NCBI GenBank assembly: GCA_964596115.1
Contig: CAZQRW010000033.1
Span: 1 to 21,264 of the forward strand
Direction of reading: 5' to 3'
Source: CAZQRW01 sp964596115
GTDB taxonomy: Bacteria; Hydrothermota; UBA3072; B12-G15
DNA: 21,264 nt
The stretch's first letter is position 1, and the number at the start of each line of letters is the position of its first letter. A program made the position numbers and the translations under genes. Positions 14,588 through 21,264 of the stretch are shown here, piece by piece. A model generated the notes under the pieces. That model worked only from the letters and a program-made list of their open reading frames with translations. It did not search any database and was not told where the DNA came from.

Positions 14588-15120
14588 AGATAAAGGGAAG
14601 GGTTGTTCTCCTTGTGGATAAAGAGGGGAAATTGATAAGTAATGTCGATACAGACCAGATATTCCATAATGCCCATCTTCATATTACAGATATAGATGAG
14701 ATGGGGAAGTATGCCCTGGGCAATCTTAAAGGATATGAAAATTACTCTGGGTTAGCGAGGGAGAACGATATTATCATTACAGGGCATAATTTTGGTGCAG
14801 GTTCTTCAAGACAGCAGGCAGTTGACTGCTTCAAGGCTTTAAGGGTTGGCATAATAATTGCCCCCTCCTTTGGAGCAATATACAAGAGAAACGCTATAAA
14901 TTCAGCCTTACCAATATTGGAGTGTCCAGAGATAGAAAAATATGTTGAGAACAGGCTATTGAACAAAGATGATATTGTAACAATTAATTTTGAGGAAGGA
15001 AGAGTTGAAAACGATAAAGGAGAAATTATACAATGCAGGAAACCCTCCAGGGTTCAGCTTGATATACTGAAAGCAGGGGGGCTATTTAATTATGGGAAAA
15101 GCGGAACTCCCAGGGTGTAA
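14584..15120 (+). CDS. Aconitase/LeuD-type small (swivel) subunit 2
   Basis: A 178-residue second swivel subunit, differing clearly from the one at 11633. Seen: SNVDTDQIFHNAHLHITDID, GHNFGAGSSRQQAVDCFKAL (GSSR loop), FGAIYKRNAINSALPILEC and LKAGGLFNYGK. An insertion (DKEGKLIS) precedes the NVDTD motif, and the specificity loop reads FHNAHLHIT, unlike LeuD. GGAGGAG precedes the ATG, which overlaps the large-subunit stop. Because it is translationally coupled to the only large subunit here, it is the prime candidate partner; the 11633 product could be an alternative partner conferring another substrate. The gene ends 46 bp before a convergent gene, with no terminator seen. Confidence 0.8.
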   Translation: MKIKGRVVLLVDKEGKLISNVDTDQIFHNAHLHITDIDEMGKYALGNLKGYENYSGLARENDIIITGHNFGAGSSRQQAVDCFKALRVGIIIAPSFGAIYKRNAINSALPILECPEIEKYVENRLLNKDDIVTINFEEGRVENDKGEIIQCRKPSRVQLDILKAGGLFNYGKSGTPRV

Positions 15121-15166
15121 TACATTGACTATCAATTGTTTAGCACTTAGCTTCTCTTATAGGTTG

Positions 15167-16963
15167 TTATTTTCCCTTTTTAAGAACGATGAGATTTCTT
15201 CTACCTGTAAATAGTTTTTTTATTATTTCATTAATCTTATTTGCATCCTTGGCACTTACAACGGAATATTTAGATTCTATTATTTCCTCCATTTGAATAT
15301 TTCCTTTCTCATCTTTTATTTTGTAATTAAGGGATATTCCGCCTACCCTTTTCTTAAAACCTTTTGGAAGGATATAGGGTTTATATCCCTTTGGAATTTT
15401 GATTGATAAATCAATAGTTCTTTTACCAGGTGACCCCAAATTTAAGGGAAGTTTTCGCACTTTTTTTCTTGTTAGGTTAAAGAGAGATGTTAAAAAGTCG
15501 TCAATCCAGAAACCTGGAAAGGAGGGAGAAATGAACATTAAATTTCCTTGCATTACAGCGCCTGTTGGTATTGAGAAATTAGCGTTAATAATGACGCCAT
15601 TTGAATCTTCAAATGTCACCTTTTTAATAGTGCCTTCTGAGATAGCACTCCTTAACTCCTTTTGCTGCTCTCTTTTGTCCAATTCCGAGTAGTGCTCTCT
15701 CAAAGAAAATGCGGGTAATCCATTTGCTGTGAGTTTGAAGATTGCATTAATATTACCCCTCTCGTCGATATCCATTCTAAGATCTTCAGAAAAAGAATTC
15801 TCCTGGGGTAATGCCTCTGGTGTTTTTATAAATTTTATTTTATTTTGAGTAAATTCAATCCCGTCTACCCCCCTTGACCAGTATGGTAACTCTTCTCCGT
15901 AGAGTGGTTCAGTAATGTCTATAAAACTTTCACCCTTCTTTACAACTAAATGGTTAAAATAATAAGGAGTGGGAAAGTCCATTTTAATCCCACTAAAGAA
16001 AGGAGTAATTTCCCCATATGTCCAGGAGCTTCTTCCTTTCCTTATCAGAAAATGCCTACTTTTTCCACAGAGAAGTACAGGGCTTGCCTCCTTGCTCAGA
16101 AGAACCTCGAGCATCAAAGAAAGTTCAAATGGAGCGATGTATCTTGAGTTTACTACATTTTTGAAATTTCGTGGTAAGAAAGATATATCTTCTGGTGAAA
16201 TGAGTCTTGCAATTTCAAATCTCTTTTTTAATGTTTTGATAGTGTTGTTGGATGAAAAGTATGCGTTTGCACCCTTGTAGCTATCTAAAAGCTTCAAAAA
16301 GTAATCCCGAATCTCTTCCCATGTAAAGGTAGAAATTGATATACTGGGGGTAATTTCTGATAAAGGGGGGAGATATCTCTCTTCAGGAATTGTTTTGAAG
16401 GAATCTATTTTCCAGACATAGACCTTGTTGCCTTCCTGGATAGATGAGTCAGGAGGGGGAGCATTGTTCAAAAGAAGGAGCTGAGCCCTTTTTCCCTCTG
16501 GTAGCTCAATCCTGAGATATGCCCTTCTGTTGACCTTTTCGCTTTTTCCAAGAGGAAGGTTGAAGTATAACTCATTGCCGAAAGGATTTTTTCTTTTTAT
16601 AATCACCTCTGATTCAAAAGTTACATTCTTCTTTGCACCGGGGAAGGAGATTATAAGTTCCTTAAGAAATGGAAAGGCAGAGGAGATCACCCCTGAAACG
16701 CTGCTATTCATAACCCGATTTATAGATTTTTTACCAACAGCAAGGGTCTCTCCTTCTGGTGTGATCGTTCTTGCAAAAACAACCTTGACGGAATCAATTC
16801 TATCATCATACGGTATATCTAAATTTGAGTAGCCCCTTATCCCTTCCTCTCCCAATGCTTTGACCCGCCTGTACCTTCTTTCCTGGACAAAACCCCTATT
16901 CAAGGATATCCGTATTGAGTCAGTGATAGATGCTGAAATGACCGAAATAAATAGAAGAATCAT
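15167..16963 (-). CDS. DUF3857/transglutaminase-like exported protein lacking the catalytic Cys
   Basis: A 598-residue exported protein resembling its upstream neighbour in domain layout: a signal-like N terminus (MILLFISVISASITDS), a DUF3857-type beta-rich region (residues about 20-210), a transglutaminase-like central domain (about 220-360) and a beta-rich C-terminal region. ATG 16963 follows GGGAGG and overlaps the upstream stop (TAATG); an ATG at 16987 lacks such a site. Relative to the neighbour, the helix carrying the nucleophile reads SRYIAPFELSLMLEVLL, so the expected Cys is Ala277, whereas the His (338, in FNHLVV) and Asp (349, in FIDIT) seem to remain. It is therefore probably a non-catalytic homologue acting as binding or partner protein. 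The alignment was made by eye. Confidence 0.65.
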   Translation of the reverse strand: MILLFISVISASITDSIRISLNRGFVQERRYRRVKALGEEGIRGYSNLDIPYDDRIDSVKVVFARTITPEGETLAVGKKSINRVMNSSVSGVISSAFPFLKELIISFPGAKKNVTFESEVIIKRKNPFGNELYFNLPLGKSEKVNRRAYLRIELPEGKRAQLLLLNNAPPPDSSIQEGNKVYVWKIDSFKTIPEERYLPPLSEITPSISISTFTWEEIRDYFLKLLDSYKGANAYFSSNNTIKTLKKRFEIARLISPEDISFLPRNFKNVVNSRYIAPFELSLMLEVLLSKEASPVLLCGKSRHFLIRKGRSSWTYGEITPFFSGIKMDFPTPYYFNHLVVKKGESFIDITEPLYGEELPYWSRGVDGIEFTQNKIKFIKTPEALPQENSFSEDLRMDIDERGNINAIFKLTANGLPAFSLREHYSELDKREQQKELRSAISEGTIKKVTFEDSNGVIINANFSIPTGAVMQGNLMFISPSFPGFWIDDFLTSLFNLTRKKVRKLPLNLGSPGKRTIDLSIKIPKGYKPYILPKGFKKRVGGISLNYKIKDEKGNIQMEEIIESKYSVVSAKDANKINEIIKKLFTGRRNLIVLKKGK

Positions 16964-18873
16964 TATTCCCTCCCTGCTATAAACCATTCTTTTGATTTTT
17001 TATTTATAATGTCCACAGTTTTTTTAACTGTACAATATTCTTTTGGAGTTATAATGGGGTCGTTAAATGTAAAGTATAGCTTCTCCACAGGATGATCCCA
17101 TGAATACGAAAAATCTATTGCTTCGTCAGATACACCCAATTTTTTAGGGTAAATTTCGATACTGTAGCTTTTTGGGAGATGGTACCTCAAATTGATATCC
17201 ATACCCGATATCCAGATAACCGAATACATTGGTGTTTTTCTTTCCTCCACAGATGTAAATTCTCTAAACCACCAATTATTGTATCTTATTAAAGAAAGGG
17301 CAGGGGAAGGGAAGAGGAGTTTCTTCCCTCTTTTAGCTGCGTAATCATTTGCTTTAAAATAGATTGCAAATTGTAGTGGTTTAAAGAGAGATTTTAGGTT
17401 CTGGACAGTAAAGGAGTCTATTTCTGCATTTGCACCAAAGGCATTTAGAGAAAACGAGCGAAGAGTCTCCCCCTGTTTGTCCCTATTACCCTCCTCTCTT
17501 TTTAATCTACGCCTGAGCATATCTTCATTTCTTCCACTAAGAAAGAAGGAAAGTTTTCCTTTGACGTTTCCAGATTTGTCTAACCAGATATTACCCCTTA
17601 CCTTTACCATTGAGTTTTTTCCGGGATACGGAGGAGTGATCATTAGTGTCTCTCCCCAGGGAGTAGCTGGTAAGATGGATTGATCTTGTTCAAGGCTCGA
17701 GAAAAGTTCTCTTGAACCATCTGACCATGTGGGATCCAGGAATATGTACCCCTTAGATGTCTTTATACAACCAACAGCATGATTGAACTGGTTTGCCGGC
17801 AGATTTTCTACTCTGCCCATTGCAGATGTCATACATATATAGGATTCAAACCCCGCTTCTCTTAACATCGCCACCAGAAGTGCAGCCTTATCTTTACATA
17901 CACCTTCCCTTTCTTTCAATGTCATTATAGCTGGATGGGGTGTATATCCCTCGCCTTTTCCCATTGAGGTTCCAAGATATCTGATGCTGTCAGCGACAAA
18001 TCTGAACACCCTGTACATCCGATCCTTATCAGACTCTGCTCCTCTGGTTAGCTTTCTTACCTTATTTTTAAGTGTCATATCTCTTTTTAGCACAGGTTCA
18101 GTAATGTTATACATCCATTTTGAGATTACCTTCCATGAAGGAATTGTTGTAACGACTAATTTACTTGCAATTTCTCCAAAGGGGACAGATTGTGTTTCAG
18201 ATGGAGGCTCTTTTATCCTTTTTGCCTCCCATGTATAGGTTATATACTTGCCCTGTCTTTTCTTATAAAAATCAGCTTGACCCCTGTAGATCTTGTACCT
18301 GAGGGGTTTTGATGCAGGCCCTTTAATTATGAATATTTTTTCCCAGACAGGAATTCTTTCTTGAAATAACTCGACATAGTAAAATTCCCCTATCATTGGC
18401 GGAGTGAACTTCTTGAAATCTTCTTTTGAGAGAAGAGCAACCTGCGTTCCATAAATATCATAGGAGTACTCAATAACATCCCCTGGCTCTGCATCGGTAA
18501 AGTTGAAGACCTTTTCACGCCCTCCCCAGAAGATCACCCGCTCATTCACAGGGAAGTCACCAATTTTATCTATAGAGTATTTTATCTTTCTTCCGTCCTT
18601 TTTGTGGAGAATAAGTGATCGGAAAAAAACCCTGTTATACATTGGGGTGTATCCAACGCGAATCGATCCGTATCTACGGATACCCTTTTTCGTGCCGAGG
18701 TATATAAGTCTACGAGTAGTAAATTTACAAGCGCCCGTTTCTACATATTCCCCATCTTTATCCTCGAGAAGGACAACAGCATCCTTGCCCTGAAGGAAAT
18801 GGATGTCGACATGAAGTGAATCCAAAAGCCTAAAAGGCGGAGAAGCACAAATTATGAACATTATAAGAAACAT
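16963..18873 (-). CDS. DUF3857 and transglutaminase-like exported protein with intact triad
   Basis: A 636-residue protein. Start ATG 18873 is chosen because AGGAGG lies 5 bp upstream; the frame opens at 18906, but that stretch contains the -10. It begins with a short hydrophobic leader (MFLIMFIICASPPF). Residues about 25-230 fit DUF3857 (SLILHKKDGRKIKYSIDKI and NFTDAEPGDVIEYSYDI). The transglutaminase-like core at about 290-400 has the papain-type triad Cys326 (EGVCKDKAALLVAMLREAGF), His365 (FNHAVG) and Asp380 (FLDPTWSDG). The C-terminal third is beta-rich, as in DUF3858 companions. Such proteins are exported and common in Bacteroidetes-like and related bacteria; the substrate is not known. 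It is cotranscribed with the Cys-less homologue, with start and stop overlapping by one base. Confidence 0.8.
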   Translation of the reverse strand: MFLIMFIICASPPFRLLDSLHVDIHFLQGKDAVVLLEDKDGEYVETGACKFTTRRLIYLGTKKGIRRYGSIRVGYTPMYNRVFFRSLILHKKDGRKIKYSIDKIGDFPVNERVIFWGGREKVFNFTDAEPGDVIEYSYDIYGTQVALLSKEDFKKFTPPMIGEFYYVELFQERIPVWEKIFIIKGPASKPLRYKIYRGQADFYKKRQGKYITYTWEAKRIKEPPSETQSVPFGEIASKLVVTTIPSWKVISKWMYNITEPVLKRDMTLKNKVRKLTRGAESDKDRMYRVFRFVADSIRYLGTSMGKGEGYTPHPAIMTLKEREGVCKDKAALLVAMLREAGFESYICMTSAMGRVENLPANQFNHAVGCIKTSKGYIFLDPTWSDGSRELFSSLEQDQSILPATPWGETLMITPPYPGKNSMVKVRGNIWLDKSGNVKGKLSFFLSGRNEDMLRRRLKREEGNRDKQGETLRSFSLNAFGANAEIDSFTVQNLKSLFKPLQFAIYFKANDYAAKRGKKLLFPSPALSLIRYNNWWFREFTSVEERKTPMYSVIWISGMDINLRYHLPKSYSIEIYPKKLGVSDEAIDFSYSWDHPVEKLYFTFNDPIITPKEYCTVKKTVDIINKKSKEWFIAGRE

Positions 18874-18893
18874 CAAATCCTCCTTTTTTAGAA

Positions 18894-18922
18894 ATGATAA
18901 ATCCATAAAGATTTATTGTCAA
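18894..18922 (-). promoter_or_regulatory. Promoter of the transglutaminase-like gene pair
   Basis: Minus strand TTGACA (18922 to 18917), a 17-bp spacer and TATCAT (18899 to 18894). The predicted start near 18887 leaves a leader of about 14 nt with AGGAGG. It stands back to back with the kinase promoter, the two -35 boxes being 11 bp apart. Confidence 0.7.
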
Positions 18923-18933
18923 TAAGAAAAAAT

Positions 18934-18962
18934 ATTGACTATCCCCGAATTAGAATTATTAT
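18934..18962 (+). promoter_or_regulatory. Promoter giving a predicted leaderless kinase transcript
   Basis: TTGACT at 18934-18939, a 17-bp spacer and TATTAT at 18957-18962. Exactly six bases separate the -10 from the ATG at 18969, as at 9683, and there is no ribosome binding site. Confidence 0.7.
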
Positions 18963-18968
18963 CTTTAT

Positions 18969-20036
18969 ATGAAAATCGAGGAGACATTACTTTTTTCTGA
19001 TCTCGATAAGGAAAGTTTAAATAAGATAAAATCCCTGGGAACAACGAAGTCCTTTACACCCAGCCAGGCTATTATTAGAGAGGGAGAGGTGGAAAATGAA
19101 TTTTATATTATACTGGAAGGAAAAGTGAAGGTAATGCAGGGTGGCAAAATATTATCTTTCATAAAGGAAGGAGATTTTTTCGGAGAAATGGCACTCCTCG
19201 AAGATGCCCCAAGGTCGGCTTCAATATTTGCCATAACACCTGTTATAGTTGTTATATTTTCACGAGATGAATTTAAAAGGATCCTCTCATTTTCTCCCGA
19301 GGTCTCACTAAAAATTCTGAAGACCCTTTCAAAAAGATTGAGAGATACCAATATAAAAATGCTTGAGGAAATAAAGCGTGAGACAAGGCTCTCCACACTT
19401 GGCCAACTTGCTGGAACAGTTATACATGATCTAAAGGGACCTATATCAGCAATTAAAGGTTATATTGAACTTCTTGGGAGAAAGAACCTTGAAGAGGAAG
19501 AGAGACTTGAATATGTGAGCATTGTGAGGGATGAACTTGATAGGCTTCTCAATATGACAAAGGATTTTCTTGAATTTTCTAAAGGAAAGGAAAGCCTTCA
19601 ACTTATGGAGGTAGATGGAAAGCAACTGATACTGGAAACAGTAAATTTCCTCAAAGAGAAGGCAGGGAATAAAGGGATTAAAATGGAAGTAAATGGAGAG
19701 GAAGTCTGTATCAAATGTGATCCAACGAAGATAAAAAGAGTTTTCACAAATATTCTACTGAACAGCATAGAATCAATGGAAGGGGGAAAGATAACTATTG
19801 TTACAAGGCGAAACAAGGACGTCACTATAATTTTTACAGATGATGGCCCAGGTATGATACCAGAGGTAAGAGAAAAAATCTTCGACCCCTTTTTTACCAT
19901 GAAATCAGGTGGGACCGGATTGGGTATGACTATTGTAAAAAAGATAATAAATGACCACAATGGTACTATCATAGTTGAAAGTGAAAAAGGTTATGGGACG
20001 ACCGTAACGATCATATTACCAGGATGCTCTTCTTAA
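18969..20036 (+). CDS. Cyclic-nucleotide-binding-domain histidine kinase
   Basis: A 355-residue soluble sensor kinase. Residues about 1-125 are a cNMP-binding (CRP-type) domain: LFSDLDKESLNKI, IIREGEVENEFYIILEGKV and the phosphate-binding-cassette-like GDFFGEMALLEDAPRSASI. A helical linker leads to the dimerisation domain, with the phospho-acceptor His153 in GTVIHDLKGPISAIKGYIEL, and to the HATPase domain with N box NILLNSIESM, G1 DDGPGM, F-type DPFFTMKSGGTGLGM and GYGTTVTIILP. The architecture is NtrB-like with a nucleotide or other small-ligand sensor. No membrane segment and no response regulator nearby, so it is an orphan kinase. ATG 18969 lacks a ribosome binding site but lies at the predicted transcription start. 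The next gene overlaps its 3' end by 13 bp. Confidence 0.9.
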   Translation: MKIEETLLFSDLDKESLNKIKSLGTTKSFTPSQAIIREGEVENEFYIILEGKVKVMQGGKILSFIKEGDFFGEMALLEDAPRSASIFAITPVIVVIFSRDEFKRILSFSPEVSLKILKTLSKRLRDTNIKMLEEIKRETRLSTLGQLAGTVIHDLKGPISAIKGYIELLGRKNLEEEERLEYVSIVRDELDRLLNMTKDFLEFSKGKESLQLMEVDGKQLILETVNFLKEKAGNKGIKMEVNGEEVCIKCDPTKIKRVFTNILLNSIESMEGGKITIVTRRNKDVTIIFTDDGPGMIPEVREKIFDPFFTMKSGGTGLGMTIVKKIINDHNGTIIVESEKGYGTTVTIILPGCSS

Positions 20037-20407
20037 TTGTTTGCAAGTCCGCAAGGCTTTCTATGCTTCTCACAACATTTATCCCCGGGGGGGGCCAGTT
20101 CTATACAGAAAATTATGTAAAAGGTGTTATAGTGGGAGGGGTCCAATCTTATTTTGCTTATAAAACATATAAGTCCTATATAGACTGGAGAGAGATAAAT
20201 AAAGAATTTGATAATACGGGTGATAGTACACTACTCTATCAAAAAGATCAGAAGCTCAGCGAGATCTATGAAGACATATGGTGGGATGCACTGGTTTGGA
20301 GCCTTTCAGTAGTCGATGCCTATATAGATGCCCATCTCTATAAATTTAATACAGATATTACCTTTAATAAGGATAAAATTTCTATAGGACTTACATATAG
20401 GTTCTAA
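20024..20407 (+). CDS. DUF5683-like small membrane-associated protein
   Basis: A 127-residue protein with a hydrophobic start (MLFLIV), the segment KSARLSMLLTTFIPGGGQFY and YVKGVIVGGVQSYFAYKTY, which resemble DUF5683 (a basic KSxR-type lead, then PGxGQ and a YxKG membrane segment), followed by a polar middle and a C terminus TFNKDKISIGLTYRF that looks like a terminal beta strand. The ATG at 20024 lies within the kinase 3' end without a good ribosome binding site, so translation is probably coupled. An internal ATG at 20060 would cut the family motif. The stop codon directly abuts the rsmG start codon. Function unknown. Confidence 0.6.
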   Translation: MLFLIVCKSARLSMLLTTFIPGGGQFYTENYVKGVIVGGVQSYFAYKTYKSYIDWREINKEFDNTGDSTLLYQKDQKLSEIYEDIWWDALVWSLSVVDAYIDAHLYKFNTDITFNKDKISIGLTYRF

Positions 20408-20989
20408 ATGTTTCACGTGAAACATTTTTTAGAAAAAGCAGTGAAATCAATAGGCCTTGAACCTGATAATCAGAAACTCGGAGAGCTCGATTTTTATATT
20501 GATGAGCTTTTACGTTGGAATGAAAGGATTAATTTGGTAGGGGGATTTGACAAAGAAAAGCTTGTGAAAACTTTGATCCTTCCCTCTCTTATCCCTGCTA
20601 TTCACCTGGAGAGGAATGTTAATGTGCTTGATTTTGGCGCTGGTGGGGGGGTAGTCGGTATACCTCTCAAGGTCTTCAGGTCAGATATTCACATCGATTT
20701 TCTTGAAAGAAGGGAGAAAAAATGTGTCTTCTTGAGGTATATCACGAACAGTTTGAATATAGATGCAAATATTATATGTGGGAATTATACGGGGAGAGAA
20801 GAGCTTAATATGGTGTATGATTATGCTATATTCAGGGGGGTTAAAATTGAAAAGGGTTTTAAAAATATTGCAAAGTATCTTCTGTATTTTGGGCAATCAA
20901 TAACAGATTTCGAAATCTGTGAAGAATGGAGATATAAAACCTGGGTTATTACAAAGTTGAAAGGTGCCACTGATAATAGCAATAGTTAA
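20408..20989 (+). CDS. rsmG: 16S rRNA (guanine527-N7)-methyltransferase RsmG
   Basis: A 193-residue RsmG (GidB), which methylates G527 of 16S rRNA using S-adenosylmethionine. Seen: ELLRWNERINLVGGFDKEKL near the N terminus, the SAM-binding loop VLDFGAGGGVVGIPL around residue 75 (canonical DxGSGxGxPG) and FLERREKKCVFLRYI. It is at the short end of the family (usually about 200-240 residues). The protein starts MFHVKH because the first codons are a parS site. The ATG directly follows the upstream stop and has only a weak AGG upstream. rsmG is often close to parA/parB and the origin; a gene beyond the right edge may be one of those. Confidence 0.9.
   Translation: MFHVKHFLEKAVKSIGLEPDNQKLGELDFYIDELLRWNERINLVGGFDKEKLVKTLILPSLIPAIHLERNVNVLDFGAGGGVVGIPLKVFRSDIHIDFLERREKKCVFLRYITNSLNIDANIICGNYTGREELNMVYDYAIFRGVKIEKGFKNIAKYLLYFGQSITDFEICEEWRYKTWVITKLKGATDNSNS
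20409..20424. promoter_or_regulatory. parS: parS centromere-like site
   Basis: The 16 bases TGTTTCACGTGAAACA are a perfect palindrome identical to the widespread chromosomal parS consensus bound by ParB (Spo0J). The site begins one base after the A of the rsmG start codon and encodes the MFHVKH start. It marks this region as origin-proximal and as the loading point for ParB and hence chromosome segregation. Confidence 0.93.
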
Positions 20990-21226
20990 TAATCGTATTA
21001 TTAATTATATATAGTATGATGTTATCTCTATACAAAATGCCCCTATGTTTTTATAGGCTCATTTTTTTGTTTTTGATTTTCTACTTTTTTTACCTTGCTT
21101 TTCTTACTATTTCTCTCCAACCTTGTCTGTCTGTCCCGATCTCCTGTAAAGAAAAGCCTCACGGTCTTTAAACTTCCGCATTTTGTATACCTTGTCTTAT
21201 GTGACATCTATTAAAAATAATATCTA
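20990..21226. other. 237-bp stretch without a convincing gene
   Basis: AT-rich at its left end, then pyrimidine-rich on the plus strand. It holds a weak hairpin with T-run after rsmG. On the minus strand there is a 24-codon frame (21181 to 21107, MRKFKDREAFLYRRSGQTDK then VGEK) with only a weak AAGG 8 bp upstream; I do not call it a gene. No RNA gene recognised. Confidence 0.4.
21042..21068 (+). terminator. Weak candidate terminator after rsmG
   Basis: CCTAT / ATAGG (21042-21057) form a 5-bp stem with a 6-nt loop, followed by CTCA and seven T. The stem is short, so it is a weak candidate for ending the kinase-DUF5683-rsmG transcript. Confidence 0.35.
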
Positions 21227-21255
21227 TTGACATTTTTTAATTATTCTGGTAAATT
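21227..21255 (+). promoter_or_regulatory. Candidate promoter at the right edge
   Basis: TTGACA at 21227-21232, a 17-bp spacer and TAAATT at 21250-21255 (4/6) preceded by TGG. By the pattern of this genome it would serve a gene starting just outside the window, possibly a replication/segregation gene next to rsmG. Confidence 0.45.
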
Positions 21256-21264
21256 ATAAATTAA

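Noticed and set aside
18874..18906. Start of the transglutaminase-like gene at 18906
   Set aside because: That stretch holds the -10 and the ribosome binding site; AGGAGG points to ATG 18873.
21013..21032. GTAT...ATAC symmetry as a NikR operator
   Set aside because: Only 4-bp half-sites agree, far from nikR and in AT-rich DNA, so chance is likely.
1..21264. CRISPR arrays, tRNA/rRNA genes, transposases or integrases
   Set aside because: None seen by eye. No repeat-spacer pattern, conserved rRNA segment, or transposase-like protein is present.

Overview
The window is a 21.3-kb AT-rich chromosomal segment of a bacterium with an outer membrane (TonB-dependent receptor, several beta-barrel-like proteins). 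One secreted protein ends in a type IX secretion-type sorting domain. Together with FG-GAP propellers and tandem DUF3857/transglutaminase proteins, this suggests an uncultured FCB-like or WOR-3-like lineage. That placement is inference. No rRNA, tRNA, CRISPR array or insertion sequence was seen. The region looks origin-proximal: dnaA and dnaN are adjacent with DnaA-box-like sites, and a perfect 16-bp parS site covers the start of rsmG about 14 kb away.

Layout. 1-3440: a secreted papain-family protease fused to an FG-GAP propeller and T9SS tail, a strong palindromic terminator, and a small beta-barrel-like protein. 3468-4047: a small unrecognised ORF overlapping a DUF523 gene. 4044-6736 (minus): dnaA-dnaN with a candidate origin. 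6755-9338 (minus): a vitamin B12 uptake operon, made of a promoter, cobalamin riboswitch, intrinsic terminator, ECF S-component and BtuB-like receptor. 9339-9648: no gene. 9683-11164: a small membrane protein and an outer-membrane barrel candidate. 11186-15120: NikR, an aconitase/LeuD-type swivel subunit, an NAD-type beta-decarboxylating dehydrogenase, an aconitase/LeuC-type [4Fe-4S] subunit and a second swivel subunit. 15167-18873 (minus): two tandem DUF3857/transglutaminase-like proteins, the second lacking the catalytic cysteine. 18969-20989: a cNMP-domain histidine kinase, a DUF5683-like protein and rsmG carrying parS. 20990-21264: no convincing gene, with a candidate promoter at the right edge.

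Promoters are unusually readable. The sequence TTGACA, 16-17 bp, then TAAAAT/TAGAAT/TATTAT/TATCAT recurs before most transcription units. Leaders are usually very short, just enough for AGGAGG plus a start codon. In two cases (9683 and 18969) the predicted transcription start coincides with the A of the ATG and no ribosome binding site exists, which points to leaderless mRNAs. Several exported proteins also start with a very short hydrophobic stretch without the usual basic n-region.

How the genes work together: the B12 operon is a feedback-controlled import system spanning outer membrane (BtuB) and inner membrane (ECF S-component, whose energising module is elsewhere). The 11.2-15.1 kb cluster encodes a hydroxyacid isomerisation and oxidative decarboxylation module (aconitase/IDH-like or IPM/homoaconitate-like). 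dnaA/dnaN, parS and rsmG belong to replication and segregation near the origin.
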